Shown here: positions 25,161 to 36,123 of the stretch, piece by piece
Layout: every line of letters starts with the position of its first letter
Numbering within the stretch: the first letter of the stretch is position 1
Source of the DNA: Budorcas taxicolor
Lineage: Eukaryota > Chordata > Mammalia > Artiodactyla > Bovidae
Reading direction: 5' to 3'
Length of the DNA: 64,000 nucleotides
Assembly (NCBI RefSeq): GCF_023091745.1
Contig: NC_068935.1
Location: 61,218,724-61,282,723, forward strand
Made by a program: the position numbers and the translations under genes
The notes under the pieces: generated by a model
What the model was told of the DNA's origin: nothing
Database searches by the model: none
Seen by the model: the letters and a program-made list of their open reading frames with translations, nothing else

Positions 25161-25589
25161 TATAGCAGGTCTCCATAAGTATTTATTACAGTGAACTGAC
25201 TGCATAAGCTACTATAAAAATATAGGGGAATAAAGGACTGAAAATGAGAATACTTTTGGCCCAAGCCTATTAGTTATGAAATCTTGGGAAAGTCATAACT
25301 TCTGTGGGTCTGCCATCTCACCGGCAAAATGAAAAAATGAAGTAGACATTTAGGATGTTATGATCCTAGATGCTATGGAATAACGACTTCAATACTCATT
25401 CTCTTAGGTTTTCAAAAGCATCTTAGACTGACAACAGCAAGTGCTGGCGAGATTGAAGAACTGGAATTCCCATACATTGCTGTAATATAATATACAACAA
25501 TACTTGAAAATAATACAATTATAATTGCATATAATAACTGCAATAATGTAATACTGCTGTAATGTAATAATGTAATGTGGCCGTATAAT

Positions 25590-26190
25590 ATGCTAGAGCC
25601 ACCTAGAATTTTTGGCAGTTTCTCATAAAATTAAACATAGTTACCATACAAGTCAGTGATTCTACCTCTTGGATAATAATCCAGGAGAAATGAAAAGATA
25701 TGTCCATGCAAATATTTAAAACCAAATGGGGAAACAACCCAAATGTCCATTAATAAGCAAATAGATAAAAATAGACAAAAACTGTAGTAAACCCACATAT
25801 AGTGGAAAATGACTCAGCACTAAAAAGAAACTAATTTATTGATACCCACAGTACCATGGATGATGACTCTCAAAACCACTATACTAAGTGTAAGAAGCCT
25901 GACATAAAAGAGTAGTTACTATATGGTTCCAGTCATATGATGCTCAAGAACAGACAATACTAATTTATGGTAAAAATAATCAGAACAGTGTTTGTCTCTA
26001 AGAGCGGGCATGGTTGGCCGGAAAGGGCTGAGAGGAAACTTCCTGGGTAACAGAAATGTTCCATATGTTTATCTGGGCAGTGGTTACAGAAATGGATACA
26101 TTTAACAAAATTCATAAAACTATTCAACACATAAACTTTTTATCTGGATGCAAATTATCTCAATCTTTCAAAAGTTCCAGCGATGTAATA
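25590..26190 (+). mobile_element. Old L1 3' fragment
   Basis: GGAAACAACCCAAATGTCC and GTGGAAAATGACTCAGCAC are degenerate versions of the L1 ORF2 C-terminal coding end. Confidence 0.7.
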
Positions 26191-26224
26191 TTAACCTGAA
26201 AAACTTAGAAATTTTTACACTTAC

Positions 26225-26349
26225 CTCCTTTTTTTTTGGGCAAGATTGAGTTCCATAAACTTATACTTCTGGTACTGTTCATCCAGCTTCTTCAGTACAA
26301 TATCTGCAGTCTCATTCCCAGGCTGTTTCATGAAGGAATCTACATCTTC
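26225..26349 (-). CDS. VBP1: VBP1 exon 2 (residues 32-72 and part of 73)
   Basis: The translation runs from EDVDSFMKQPGNE through KKLDEQYQKYKFMELNL to AQKKR, the first long helix of the prefoldin coiled-coil hairpin. The acceptor reads AG at 26350-26351 and the donor is GTAAGTG below 26225. The 125-nt exon ends after two bases of codon 73 (AG, completed to Arg by exon 3). The A-run near the 3' end encodes Gln-Lys-Lys and is a plausible slippage-prone site, but the frame is intact. Confidence 0.95.
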
Positions 26350-26351
26350 CT

Positions 26352-26846
26352 TTTAATATCAAAAAGAATACATTAAGAATTTTACAATTCATACCTCAGA
26401 TTTTTGACGGCTTTAGATTTTTAAAAACATAAAAGGAGCTTGGGGGCGAGGGGGCGGGGAGAGCTTGTGTTTCTTTTTCTCCGAAGACTTGTTTTTAACT
26501 TTTTTAGTTATAAAAAGTTAGAGACCATTTCAGACAGTGCACATACATATGTTATATAGTCAATTTATTCTTCTCCCACCTTCCTATTTACATATAGGGA
26601 AAGATGACCTTGCTGCATTATATATATGCCATGCAGCACTCACAGTAAATACAAAAATTACCAACAAACATGTCATTTAGTCATGTGCCTTAGCCACGAA
26701 ATAATTCAAAATTATCCATTTTATTACTTACAATTTTAATTCTACAAGTTCTGCCATAAAAATCATGCTGAATATGGTCATTAGGTTCCCAAGAGAAGCC
26801 ACAAATACTTCCTTAAGTTATCAACTGATCGAAATAAAGTAAGCCA
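26352..26846. other. VBP1 intron 1, near exon 2
   Basis: AT-rich, no family recognised. Confidence 0.3.
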
Positions 26847-27062
26847 AAGTGTTAAAGTGTTAGTTGCTCAGTCAGGTCTGACTCTTTGTGATCCCATGGA
26901 CTGTAGCCTGCCAGACTCCTCTGTCCATGGAATTCTCCAGGCCAGAATACTGGAGTGCGTTGCCATTCCCTTCTCCAGGGAATCTTCCTGCCCCAGGGAT
27001 CAAACCCAGGTCTCCCGCATTGCAAGCAGACTGTTTTACCATCTGAGCCACCAGGAAAGCCC
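26847..27062 (-). mobile_element. Bov-tA SINE
   Basis: Reverse copy, TTAGTTGCTCAGTCAGG to GAGCCACCAGGAAAGCCC, in VBP1 intron 1. Confidence 0.9.
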
Positions 27063-27493
27063 AAGCCTAAAAGGCAAACAAAACAATCTTTCCTAACAGG
27101 AATAAATAAGCAAAAGAAAAGCAATAAAACTGGACAGCATTTTTAATGTATACTACACATGCTTGTCCCTGAAGAAAAGCTAGTTACATAGATAACGATC
27201 AGGAACTAAGTGAAACTCTATGGAAACAAAGGAGATTCTGTAAGAACCTTCCAGTAGTTTAAACAACTTTAGTCCTTCAATACAGGAAACTTAAATTTAG
27301 ACTTCTGCTGCTGTAGTTCATTCTCCTTGCTTGTGTCTAAGCTTCTAATAACATGTGCTGGAAACTTATTTATTTTCCTGTAACAATCCTTCTAGGAAGA
27401 TGCTATCTCCGTTTTATTTCCAAATTATCTTACAGTTTCTGGGATCTCTGCTTATCTGGGATAAGCATTATTCTTATCCATGCTTACTAGCTA
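27063..27493. other. VBP1 intron 1, unassigned
   Basis: No recognised family or gene. Confidence 0.3.
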
Positions 27494-27704
27494 GGGTTTC
27501 CCTGATGCCTCAGCAGGAAAAGAATTGGTCTGCAACACAGGAGATGCAGGAGATAAGGGTTCAATCCCTGGGTGGGGGAAGATTCCCTGGAGGAAGGCAC
27601 GGCAACCCACTCTAGTCTTCTTGCCAGGAAAATCCCATGGACAGAGGAGGCTGGCAGGCTATAGTCCATGGGATCGCAAAGAGTTGGACACCACAAGTGA
27701 CAAC
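27494..27704 (+). mobile_element. Bov-tA SINE
   Basis: Forward copy flanked by TGCTTAC at both ends (left 27481, right about 27716), a probable target-site duplication. Confidence 0.88.
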
Positions 27705-27724
27705 AGGTGAGCACGTGCTTACCA

Positions 27725-28055
27725 GCTTGAAAGGAGTATTTTAGCCAAAACCAAGAAACAAGAAAAAGGAAGAGAAACACAGCAAAGGAGTGAACTATGA
27801 AGCCATCAAGTTAGACACTGTAAAAAAAGAAAACTGAAAAAGTGAGCCTGAGGCAACAGCTGAGTTCTGCATGGCGATCAAGTGCAAGGAGATAGCATTT
27901 TGGAGATAGCATCTTCCTAGAAGGATTGTTATAGGAAAAGAAATGTTTCTGGCACATGTTATTAGAAGCTTAGACACGAGCAAGGAGAAGGAACTACAGC
28001 AGCAAAAGTCTGTGGTTAAGACCCAGGGGCTGCATGGCTTGAATGCTGGCTGCAC
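27725..28055. other. VBP1 intron 1, unassigned
   Basis: Nothing recognised before the MIR. Confidence 0.3.
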
Positions 28056-28215
28056 CACATTCTAGCTGTGTGGACCGTGAGGCAGTTGTTTAACTCTTGT
28101 CTTGGCCTCAATTTCCTCATCTGTAAAAGAAAAAAGTGCCTCTTCCCCACAGGGGATTAAATAAGTTACCACATATCAGACTCAGAAGAGGACACAGAAG
28201 CTAGTAAGTGTTCAA
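28056..28215 (+). repeat. MIR SINE
   Basis: CTAGCTGTGTGGACCGTGAG, then CTCAATTTCCTCATCTGTAA, the classical MIR core. Confidence 0.75.
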
Positions 28216-28529
28216 CAAACATTAGATATGGCTAAGGGAACAGATGGAAGCACCAAGAATTCTACCCTGGGGTGGTGGTCAGAAAAAACTACAGAGGTCA
28301 TATCTGAACTAGATGTTGAGAGATGGTGCAGCCAAACAATGGACAAGGGGGAAAAAGATCAATTAAAGCAGAGAAAGAAAAAAATTACTGTACCAACTCG
28401 AATGGGGAAAAGGCAGTCTGACTTCTAACCACTATGGTACACTGCCTTATTACCGAAATGAATATGTATTAAGTATCTACTTGCAATACTGAAAGCACAT
28501 TCTCTGTTTCTCAGAAGAAATCTGTAAGT
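28216..28529. other. VBP1 intron 1, unassigned (contains a 66-aa chance frame)
   Basis: The plus frame 28228-28428 shows no family similarity or splice borders, and resembles eroded old-repeat sequence. Confidence 0.3.
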
Positions 28530-28680
28530 AATGTTATCCTTATTTCAGTTAAAGAAACAGAGGGGCTCAAAGTTGTAAAACAATATGCTCAAGATAAGTA
28601 GCAACTGGGAAGCAGAGGCAGGATTCAAACTCTAGTCTCAAAACCAATGTTCTTTCTAAAATACCATGCTATTTCCCATT
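28530..28680 (-). repeat. MIR SINE remnant
   Basis: AGAAACAGAGGGGCTCAAAG and AGGATTCAAACTCTAGTCTC follow the reverse complement of MIR. Confidence 0.6.
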
Positions 28681-28854
28681 AGTTGGGGAACATAAAAATA
28701 TTTATATAAATTTGGATTGTTTATATAATGTATTGATGGAAATTTTAAAGATCTAGAAAAAGCAACTCATAACATTTTAGAGAAAATGCATTTTAAGATA
28801 ACACTTTATATAGCCCCTTGATAAACTTCATCTTCCTGAATTAGATTTCTGAAG

Positions 28855-29010
28855 CCATCATTTGTTGAGCACCATGAATGCAGGATTTTAAGGCACTATG
28901 GAAATTCAATCTGACATTTAGTTATGAGTTTATACTGTGTGTCAGGCACTGTGCTAGGATCAGGGGGGCAAGATAATGACCTCACTTTCCTCCCAGCAGC
29001 AGAGCATGGC
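28855..29010 (-). mobile_element. L2 LINE remnant
   Basis: GTCAGGCACTGTGCTAGGAT is the reverse complement of the conserved L2 3' end. Confidence 0.55.
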
Positions 29011-29029
29011 ATGGAAATAGAGGTCTGGA

Positions 29030-29205
29030 GCCCACAGACTGACCAAGTTTAAAGCTTGGATAACTCACTCACACATTGTGTGACTTGGGGCAAATTACTC
29101 AAGGGCTCTGGGGCTCAGTCTGCACATGTACAAAATGAGAATAACAGTATTTGCCTCTTACTGAGTTGTGTAAAAGCATTAAGAATGTGCCTGGTACTCA
29201 ACAAA
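29030..29205 (+). repeat. MIR SINE
   Basis: ACATTGTGTGACTTGGGGC, then GTCTGCACATGTACAAAATG: MIR core in plus orientation. Confidence 0.65.
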
Positions 29206-29389
29206 TTTTGTCTCTTGTTGATGATTAAGTGGGAGATGAGTGGAAGGAAATACATGGCACACTTCAGGGACAAAAATAAAATAAAATAAAATGGATAAAA
29301 CTGAGTCAGCCAATGCAAATATTCATACAGTGCATATAAAAGTGGTCTAAATAAAAGACAAGGGTCTTCTGAACGGTGGACGATTTCAT

Positions 29390-29606
29390 CAACAAAAAGC
29401 CAATCCAGGTTCGATGCATAAGACAGGGTGCTCAGGGCTGGTGCACTGGGACGACCCTGAGAGATGGGATGGGGAGGGAGGTGGGAGGGTGATTCACGAT
29501 GGGGAACATATGTACACCAATGGCTGATTCATGTCAATGTATGGCAAAAACCAGTACAATATTGTAAAGTAATTAGCCTCCAATTAAAATAAATAAATTC
29601 TTTTTA
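29390..29606 (+). mobile_element. L1 3' UTR tail
   Basis: GCCAATCCAGGTTCGATGC to TAGCCTCCAATTAAAATAAA: short ruminant L1 3' end. Confidence 0.88.
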
Positions 29607-29962
29607 AAGGCAGAGATTAAGACAATATCGGGACAAAGCAAAAGGTGGAGAAATTTCCATTAAGGTTTTATGGTAGTTCAGCCAGAACTGAGTGGAGAAA
29701 GATGGGTGATACTGGCCTGGAACACCCATCAGGTTTTCTCAACACTCAACTAGTTCTCAAACACTATTTCGAGAACAGCCTTAAGGAGAGACAGGATTGA
29801 AAGCCTCTATGTGCTTCTCTGTTTGGCCTTGGTTTAGTCTCCCCGTTCAATGAACCCTCCAACACGGCATTGCCGGCTTTCTCTGTGAACTGCACCCTAT
29901 GGACTCTTTACGTTGTTAGAACCGTGTACCTCAAAGTGATTACAAGCGGCTTCACTAGATAG
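29607..29962. other. VBP1 intron 1, unassigned
   Basis: No recognised family; composition rises in GC toward the island. Confidence 0.3.
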
Positions 29963-30076
29963 AAATGGCAACCCACTCCAGTATTCCTGCCTGGAAAATC
30001 CCATGGACTGAGGAGCCTGGTAGGCTACAGTCCATGGGGTCACAGAGTTGGACACGACTCTGCAATTTCACTTTCT
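29963..30076 (+). mobile_element. Bov-tA SINE, 3' half
   Basis: GAAATGGCAACCCACTCCAG to GCAATTTCACTTT; the tRNA-like 5' half is missing. It abuts the CpG island. Confidence 0.88.
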
Positions 30077-30618
30077 AGTGAGCGGCCGCAGCCAGCGAGC
30101 TAAGGTCTCCATGGCCTAGCGGGTTTCACATGGCCTTCGAGAGCTTTCCCGGCCGACGCCCCCATCATGGGGGTCTTCTTCGGAAGCCACAGGCCGCCGC
30201 AGCCCTTCCACACCCGAGATGTCATTTCCGAACTTCACACCTGAGCCCCAGCTCCGTTACCCCGTCCCCCTCGGTCTCCCCAGAATCCAGGTTGAGGGTC
30301 CAGCTTCTCACCGCCTCCCGTCTTCTCGGAAGCGGGGTCGGAACCGCAGGCCGCGGAGGGCGGGGGAAGGCGGTCCCTCAAAGCGGCCCGCCTCCGCCCC
30401 CGAGTCCTCCGGCCCCGCGCCCGCTTAGCGCCTGTGACCTGCTCGGACGGCAGGCCCCCTCCCAGGCAGGTCCCGCCCCAGTTTAGTCCGTCCAGGCCGG
30501 AGCGCCCCCTCCCAGGTAATTGGGCCCAACGCCTCTCCCCCCAACAACCAAGTCCCCGGTAAGGAGCCAGGAAGAAAGGGTACAACAGCGTAGCATCAAA
30601 CACCCGCTGGCCACTTAC

Positions 30619-30711
30619 CACAAAAACCGCTTCAGGAATCCCCAGGTGGAGTCGCCTCCCGTTCCCCGCAGCCACTTCTCCTACACCACAACCGTCCTTA
30701 GAGGCCGCCAT
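30619..30711 (-). CDS. VBP1: VBP1 exon 1 (start codon, residues 1-31)
   Basis: The first coding exon starts at the ATG whose A is at 30711 and ends at a GTAAGT donor (30618 downward). The translation begins MAASKDGCGVGE and ends GIPEAVFV, which matches the VBP1 N-terminus. The start context has A at -3 and G at +4, a strong Kozak site. The exon ends in phase 0. An open frame continues beyond the donor into intron 1 but has no family similarity. The N-terminal dozen residues differ at several positions from the human protein as I remember it, as expected for a flexible tail outside the coiled coil. Confidence 0.95.
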
Positions 30712-30718
30712 TTTGGAG
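30703..30718 (-). promoter_or_regulatory. YY1-type motif overlapping the VBP1 start codon
   Basis: The minus strand reads CTCCAAAATGGCGGCC. AAAATGGCGGC matches the YY1 consensus (AANATGGCGGC), and its ATG is the translation start. YY1 sites placed just downstream of the start site that also supply the initiator ATG are a known arrangement in short-leader housekeeping genes, so a very short 5' UTR is likely here. Confidence 0.6.
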
Positions 30719-31260
30719 AAGCGAGCGCGCGACTAACGTGCCTCGCGAGCGGTCTGTAGCCGGGGGCCTGTGATTGGCTCGGGTCACAGTCGCGGGCCCG
30801 CCCCCCCGCCTGGGAGTCTGTGCGTTCGTTGGCTTACAGGAAATACCCCCCGCCCCGTCCCCCGCTCGGCAGAGTCGCTCGATCTGTGGGTTCTAATTGG
30901 CTGCGCGGGTGAGTGACAGGCGTGGAAGGGCCGCGGAGGCGAGGCTGGCTCTGCGGGAAGGACCAATACCGAGTCCTGGGAAAAGGGATTCCGGGGGTTT
31001 TGTGGGTGGGGCGGCGGGCTGGAGGATGCGGACAATCCCGCAAGAAGCCGGAATAGACTCCACTGCCAGCCCGGAACAGGCCTCTCCAGAAGAACCATCG
31101 AAGCTACCCGATCCCTTCTCGAATTCAAGCAGACTCGAGACCTAGACGCCACCACGGGACTTGGGCCTCGGTGACATTCTGGGCCCACGATCCTCGCGAG
31201 CTTTTTGGCTCCTGAAGGGTGCTTGTTTTGAGCCTGCTTCCGAGGGGACCTAGTGGCTTG

Positions 31261-31478
31261 ATTCCAATAAATACCCCGCCCGTTGCATCACAATTTACCG
31301 AAAGCACCTTTGATCAGACTCTCACCACCAGCTCAAACGTTTTCAAAACTTCACACTGTCCATATTAATACAAAATCTAAGAACTTTCCCGATGTTTCTA
31401 GACCCAAGGAATCCCCAAGCTCATCCACCACTACCCGCCTGTTTTCTGACATCGAAGCACCGTGTTGGTTCCTGCCTC
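31261..31478. other. Sequence just upstream of the VBP1 CpG island
   Basis: Unique-looking; no gene recognised. Confidence 0.3.
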
Positions 31479-31690
31479 GGGCTTCCCTGGTGGCTCAGTG
31501 GGTAAAGAATCCACCTGCCAATGCAGGAGATGCAGGAAACATAGGTTCAATCCCTGGGTCAGGAAGATCCCCTGGGGAAGGAAAGGGCAACCCACTCCAG
31601 TATGCTTGCCTGGGAAATCCCATGGACAGAGGAGCCTGGTGGGCTACAGTCCATGGGGTCACAGAGTCAGACGTGACTTTGTGACCAAAC
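31479..31690 (+). mobile_element. Bov-tA SINE
   Basis: Forward copy, GGGCTTCCCTGGTGGCTCAG to AGACGTGACTTTGTGACC. Confidence 0.9.
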
Positions 31691-31845
31691 CACAACTAAG
31701 AAACACGGACGTCTCTATCTTGCCTGCACGGGGTAGGAAAGGAGCACAGGTGAAGACACTACCTGAGTTATTTAAAAATTAAAATGCAATGGGTACCAAC
31801 AAGGCTGTCGTAAAGACTAAATGAGATTATGTATATAGACTACCT

Positions 31846-32060
31846 GGGTTTTCCTGCTGGTTCAGATCGTAAGGAGTCTGCCTGCAATGCATAGATTCGA
31901 TCCCTCGGTCAGGAACATCCCCTGGAGAAGGAAATGGCAACCCCCTCCAGTATTCTTGCCAGGAAAATCCCATGGACAGAGGAGCCCGGCGGGCTATGGG
32001 CTACAGTCCATTGAGTTGCAAAGAGGCAGACACGACTGAGCGACTAACACTTTCACTTTT
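31846..32060 (+). mobile_element. Bov-tA SINE
   Basis: Forward copy, GGGTTTTCCTGCTGGTTCAG to GACTAACACTTTCACTTTT. Confidence 0.9.
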
Positions 32061-32799
32061 CGCGCAGAATACCTAATAAGTACTTGGCATACAGTAGGAC
32101 TACAGTAGTGAGGGAACTAGGCCAGGATGAAGAAGAGGAAAGAGGGAGGCAATTGTTGTTCAGCTGCTAAGCTAAGTGGGCAGAGCTTTGAGCTGGACTG
32201 AGTGGTGAAGGACAGAGTTTCCCGGAGAGTTTGGAGGACGGGAAAGAGGGCGCTACTAGAGGTGGGGTAAGGGCTAGACGACTGGGAAGAAGGGAGGGGT
32301 TGGAGGGGTGGGGGGATGGTTGGTATCCCAGGAGTGGAGAAAGTGGGCAGGGCATAAGACAACTGTGAAGGGGCTGAGGACTTGAGACAGTGGCAAGGCT
32401 TGAGGCCTTGGAACAGGGGGGTGGTGGATCAGAGTGAGAGCCTTTATATAGTAGTGACAAAACTTAAAAAAGGAAATTAAAGAATACCATTATGGTAGAA
32501 TTAAAAAACATAAAATACTTGGTAGTAGTCTTTATTTACATACTGAAAAGTGCTAGTAACTGTTCAAAACCTCAAATCAGAAGACAGAAGTTAAAGAATG
32601 CCTGAGAGCTCCAGCATGTTCCTGATTGGGAAGGACAGATATTGTTAGAATGTCTATATGTCTGTTTTCTCCAAATTGAACTAGAGAGTCAATGTAGTCC
32701 TAAGCAGCATGTTCTCTGAGGCCTTTTCTTCTTCATAGAAATTAATCAGTTGATTGGAATGTTTTATGTAATTCAAAGAACACCTGAATACCTGAACCA
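32061..32799. other. Unassigned intergenic sequence
   Basis: G-rich part at 32.1-32.42 kb with purine runs; probably eroded old repeat. No gene. Confidence 0.3.
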
Positions 32800-33131
32800 A
32801 TCTTGAAAAATATGCATAAACCTAGAAGACTAATACTGCCTGATTTTGAGACCTACAGGAAACTGTGATAATCAAGACAGTGTGTTATTGGACTAAGGAT
32901 AGATCTTTGGATCCATGGAACAAAACAAAAGGTAACACAAACCCATAAATATGTTGTCAGTTGGTTTTTGAGAAATGTTCCAAGACAGTGCAAGGTGAAA
33001 CGAATTTGTTTTCCCCAAATGTTTCAAGAACAACTGGATAATTATATAGAAAAAATTAACCTCTACCCCTATCTGTCACCAAGCTCAAAAATGTAGTTTA
33101 GGTGGATCATAGATCTAAACATAAAAGCTAC

Positions 33132-33245
33132 GAATTCCCTTGCTGTCCAGTGGTTAGAACTCTCCACTTCCACTGCAGGGAGCACAGGTTTGATCCCTGG
33201 TTGGGAAACTAGAATACTGCAAACCATGTGGTACAACCAAGGGGG
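33132..33245 (+). mobile_element. CHR-type cetartiodactyl SINE
   Basis: GAATTCCCTTGCTGTCCAG, TGGTTAGAACTCTCC and TTTGATCCCTGGTTGGG: tRNA-Glu-derived CHR family, truncated. Confidence 0.75.
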
Positions 33246-33534
33246 GGTGGGGGGATCAAAGGAAAACATTAAAATGGGAAAGACAGTTGGATGCTTCACA
33301 CAGTAAAAGAGATGGTGTAATGGCCAATAAGTATATGAAAAGTTGCTTAGTCATCAGGGAAGGGTAAATTAAACCACTGTGAAATATTACTTACAAACCC
33401 CCCAGAATGGCCAAAATTTAAAATACTAACAGCAGTCATTTTTGGCCAGAATTCAAAGCAATATAATTCTCATAGACTGCTGGTGGAATAAAGTGGTACA
33501 GTAATTTTGAACAACTTTTGGCAGTTTTAATTTT

Positions 33535-33723
33535 TTGGCCGTGCAGGGTCTTCATTGTGGTACGCAGGCTTCTCTGGTTGTGGCATGTGGGCGTCTGTAG
33601 TTATGGTGAATGGGATTAGTTGCCTCGCGTCTTGTGGGATTTGAGCTCCCTGACCAGGGATTGAACCCACGTCCCCTGTTATTGGCAGGCAGATTCTTAA
33701 CCACTGGACCACCAGGGAAGTCC
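33535..33723 (-). mobile_element. CHR-type SINE with target-site duplication
   Basis: Reverse copy (CGTGCAGGGTCTTCATTGTG to CTGGACCACCAGGGAAGTCC). TGGCAGTTTTAATTTT occurs at 33519-33534 and again at 33724-33739, a perfect 16-bp duplicated target. Confidence 0.88.
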
Positions 33724-33840
33724 TGGCAGTTTTAATTTTAGATAAACACCTACCTAATGACTCTGTCATTCTACTCCTAGGTATTTACCCAAGAGATAGA
33801 TCCATATTTGTCCACAAAAAGATTCAAACAAGAATGAGTT

Positions 33841-34789
33841 TGTATGTGTGTATCAATTTAAAATTTAGTTTAAAATAATGAGTACGAAGCACTACATTTT
33901 CCAATAACAACTGAGTTTATCATCAGTATAACTACACTAAATAAACTTCTAAAACATGTACTTCAAGAAGAGGGAAATGGTTCCAAAGCAAGAAGGGATG
34001 GTGAACAAATAATTTGTGAACACATTTCCAGATGTAAACAAAAACATTTCTCTCTAACACTTTCAATTTGGGACAGGGCTAATATATTGGGCCACCATCA
34101 TCCATAAGTTGGGAGGGAATGCCCTTGTAGTTTAAAAATATTCTAAGGTCTTTGTGTTATTTAATAGAGGAGATTAAGATATTAACTTTAGGTTGTTTTT
34201 TTTTATATAATTTTACAGGTAAAGTTTCCAGGATAACTATTGAAACAAGAGAGTGCATCACTTCAAAAACACTGAATTGAAGAATCCCAAGGGTACTGAA
34301 TGTCCAAGTGAATGTTTATTGACTTGGAAGATGTGGCTGATTCAGTTCAGGCTGCAGAGAGATCATCATTTGTTTTGACCTCTGATTCGGAATCATTTTC
34401 ACTTTGGTACTTCTACATGGATTTTGTCTGTTAAAGACAGATATATAAATCTTTCATTGTTCCCACATACTTTTCCTTGTGGTTATAAAATAAACTACAA
34501 ATATTTTTTACATAAAACTCAGGTCAGTCTGCTCACTATCTGATGCTTGAAGCATTATCAGGCCTCTTAAAACCTTCAGGAACCAGGGGACCCCCAGGGC
34601 ATGGTCTGAAGACTGAAGTAGAAACCTTGTAAAGATTTCTAGAGAACGATACTCAGAGGCATTGAACACCTGGATCATGACACTCTCCCTTTTGCTTCTG
34701 AGGTTAGCTATACCTCATCCATGTTACCACTGCCTGCTTCCACTTCTGTGCTCAGGCTGTTTTCTCTATGTCTAATGTCAAACTTCTAT
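33841..34789. other. Unassigned intergenic sequence
   Basis: AT-rich; no exon or recent repeat recognised. Confidence 0.3.
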
Positions 34790-35110
34790 CATGCATACCT
34801 CCACTAGTCGCAATTCTCCTTAACATTTTATAAGCAATGCCACACATTCAGGCCCTGAAACCTTTTATCCCTGAATTAATTGTTCCCTCCTGTGATCTCC
34901 TATGGTGCTTTGGCTTTCCTATCTGTTTATATGCTTGTCTGGACAATCGCTTCCCCACTCCCTTGACTGGCTACCCATTTTTAAGTCTGAGCATGCAACT
35001 CAGGTATCACTTCCTTGGGAAAGGTGTGCCTAAAACCTTCATACTGAGCTACCCACCTCTTCACCACTGCTCTCAGTTGTGTGTTGAATGAATGAATAAG
35101 TTTGCTTACT
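34790..35110 (+). mobile_element. L2-like LINE remnant
   Basis: CAACTCAGGTATCACTTCC, then CTTGGGAAAGGTGTGCC and terminal TTGAATGAATGAATAAG follow L2 wording. Confidence 0.55.
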
Positions 35111-35330
35111 ACACATCGGAACTTGGTTGAGGTTTCACGACCCAACTTTGTAGAGGATTGGGTTTTTACAGTTTTGTCTTTTTAAAATGTTAGAATGCTG
35201 AAACTGTTATGCTGAAATTGAAGGCTGAAAATGTGACAATTCCTTTTCCTTCTATGAAGAAACAACAGTGCACAGTAGACTGCAAAACTCTGTTCTAACA
35301 CTGGTCTTGCCTCCAGTGACTGCACGTCTG

Positions 35331-35556
35331 CATGCATGCTAAGTCGCTTCAGTCATGTCTGACTCTTTGCGACTTTATTATGGACTGTAGCCTGCCAGGC
35401 TCCTCTGTCCATGGAATTCTCCAGGCAAGAATACTGGAATGGGTAGCCATTCCCACCTTCAAAGGATCTTCCCAACCCAGGGATCAAACCCATGTTTCCT
35501 ATGTCTCCTGCACTGGCAGGCGGATTCTTTACCACTGGTACCACCTGGGAAGCCCC
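35331..35556 (-). mobile_element. Bov-tA SINE
   Basis: Reverse copy, GCTAAGTCGCTTCAGTCATG to CACCTGGGAAGCCCC. Confidence 0.9.
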
Positions 35557-35762
35557 TGCACATGTCTACCAAGGGCCAAAACAACAACAGTTCAAACATA
35601 CGTTATTTCTTGTGGGTGCAGCACAAGCCTTGCTGGTCCTTAAGCCTGGTTGGGTGTAACTCATGGATTGAGGTGCCATCATGGAAGGGAGTCTCATTGG
35701 AGTTGGAACCTATGAATTCAAATGGAAGAGAAAACAAAGGAAAAACTTAATTACTATTTTAT

Positions 35763-36123
35763 TACTCCATGGTGTTGGAGAAGACTCTTGTGAATCCCTT
35801 GGACTACAAGGAGATTCAACCAGCCCATCCTAAAGGAAATCAGTCCTGAATGTTCATTGGAAGGACTGATGAAGCTGAAACTCCAATACTTTGGCCACCT
35901 GATGCATAGAACTGACTCATTTGAAAAGACCCTGATGCTGGGAAAGATTGAAGGCAGGAGGAGAAGGGGACGACAGAGGATGAGATGGTTGGATGGCTTC
36001 ACCAACTTGATGGACATAAGTTTGAGTAAACTCCGGGAGTTGGTGATGGACAGGGAGGCCTGGCGTGCTTCAGTCCATGGGGTCACAAAGAGTTGGACAC
36101 AACTGAGCGATTGAACTAAACTG
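35763..36123 (+). mobile_element. BovB LINE 3' fragment
   Basis: CATGGTGTTGGAGAAGACTC through the TTGGACACAACTGAGCG end; the frame MEGLMKLKLQYFGHLM is readable to KSWTQLSD. Confidence 0.9.

Larger units (their letters stand above)
7345..30780 (-). other. VBP1: VBP1 gene (prefoldin subunit 3), whole locus
   Basis: VBP1 is an alpha-type prefoldin subunit. In the cytosolic heterohexamer prefoldin it captures unfolded actin and tubulin and passes them to the TRiC/CCT chaperonin; it was also found as a partner of the VHL tumour suppressor. Six coding exons were found by reading the minus strand and joining GT-AG boundaries. Their lengths (93, 125, 67, 99, 139 and 71 nt) sum to 594 nt, giving 197 residues plus stop, the length I know for the human protein. 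Introns measure 4269, 11263, 324, 2877 and 2565 bp. Intron 2 carries most of the transposon load. The 5' boundary (CpG island, about 30.75 kb) and 3' boundary (poly(A) signal near 7.36 kb) are inferred. All frames are intact, so this is the functional gene rather than a processed copy. Confidence 0.95.
30080..31260. promoter_or_regulatory. CpG-island promoter of VBP1
   Basis: Base composition switches abruptly to GC-rich with dense CG dinucleotides, then back. Exon 1 sits inside, as is usual for a housekeeping gene. Two inverted CCAAT boxes (ATTGG on the plus strand at 30773-30777 and 30896-30900) lie about 62 and 185 bp upstream of the VBP1 start. Two CTCGCGAG palindromes (around 30742 and 31193) resemble the TCTCGCGAGA promoter element. 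No TATA box was seen. No coding exon was recognised on the plus side, so a divergent gene is not supported. Confidence 0.8.
32800..33840 (+). mobile_element. Old L1 ORF2 fragment with two SINE insertions
   Basis: TAATACTGCCTGATTTTGAG, GATCATAGATCTAAACATAA, CATAGACTGCTGGTGGAAT and CCTAGGTATTTACCCAAGAG follow L1 ORF2 in order around the inserted SINEs. Confidence 0.8.

Noticed and set aside
30130..30486. 118-aa plus-strand frame in the CpG island
   Set aside because: GC-rich sequence has few stops; proline/arginine-rich composition and absence of splice or homology evidence indicate a chance frame.
30235..30711. 158-aa minus-strand frame over the VBP1 start
   Set aside because: Only its first 31 codons are VBP1; the remainder reads through the GTAAGT donor into GC-rich intron and has no family similarity.
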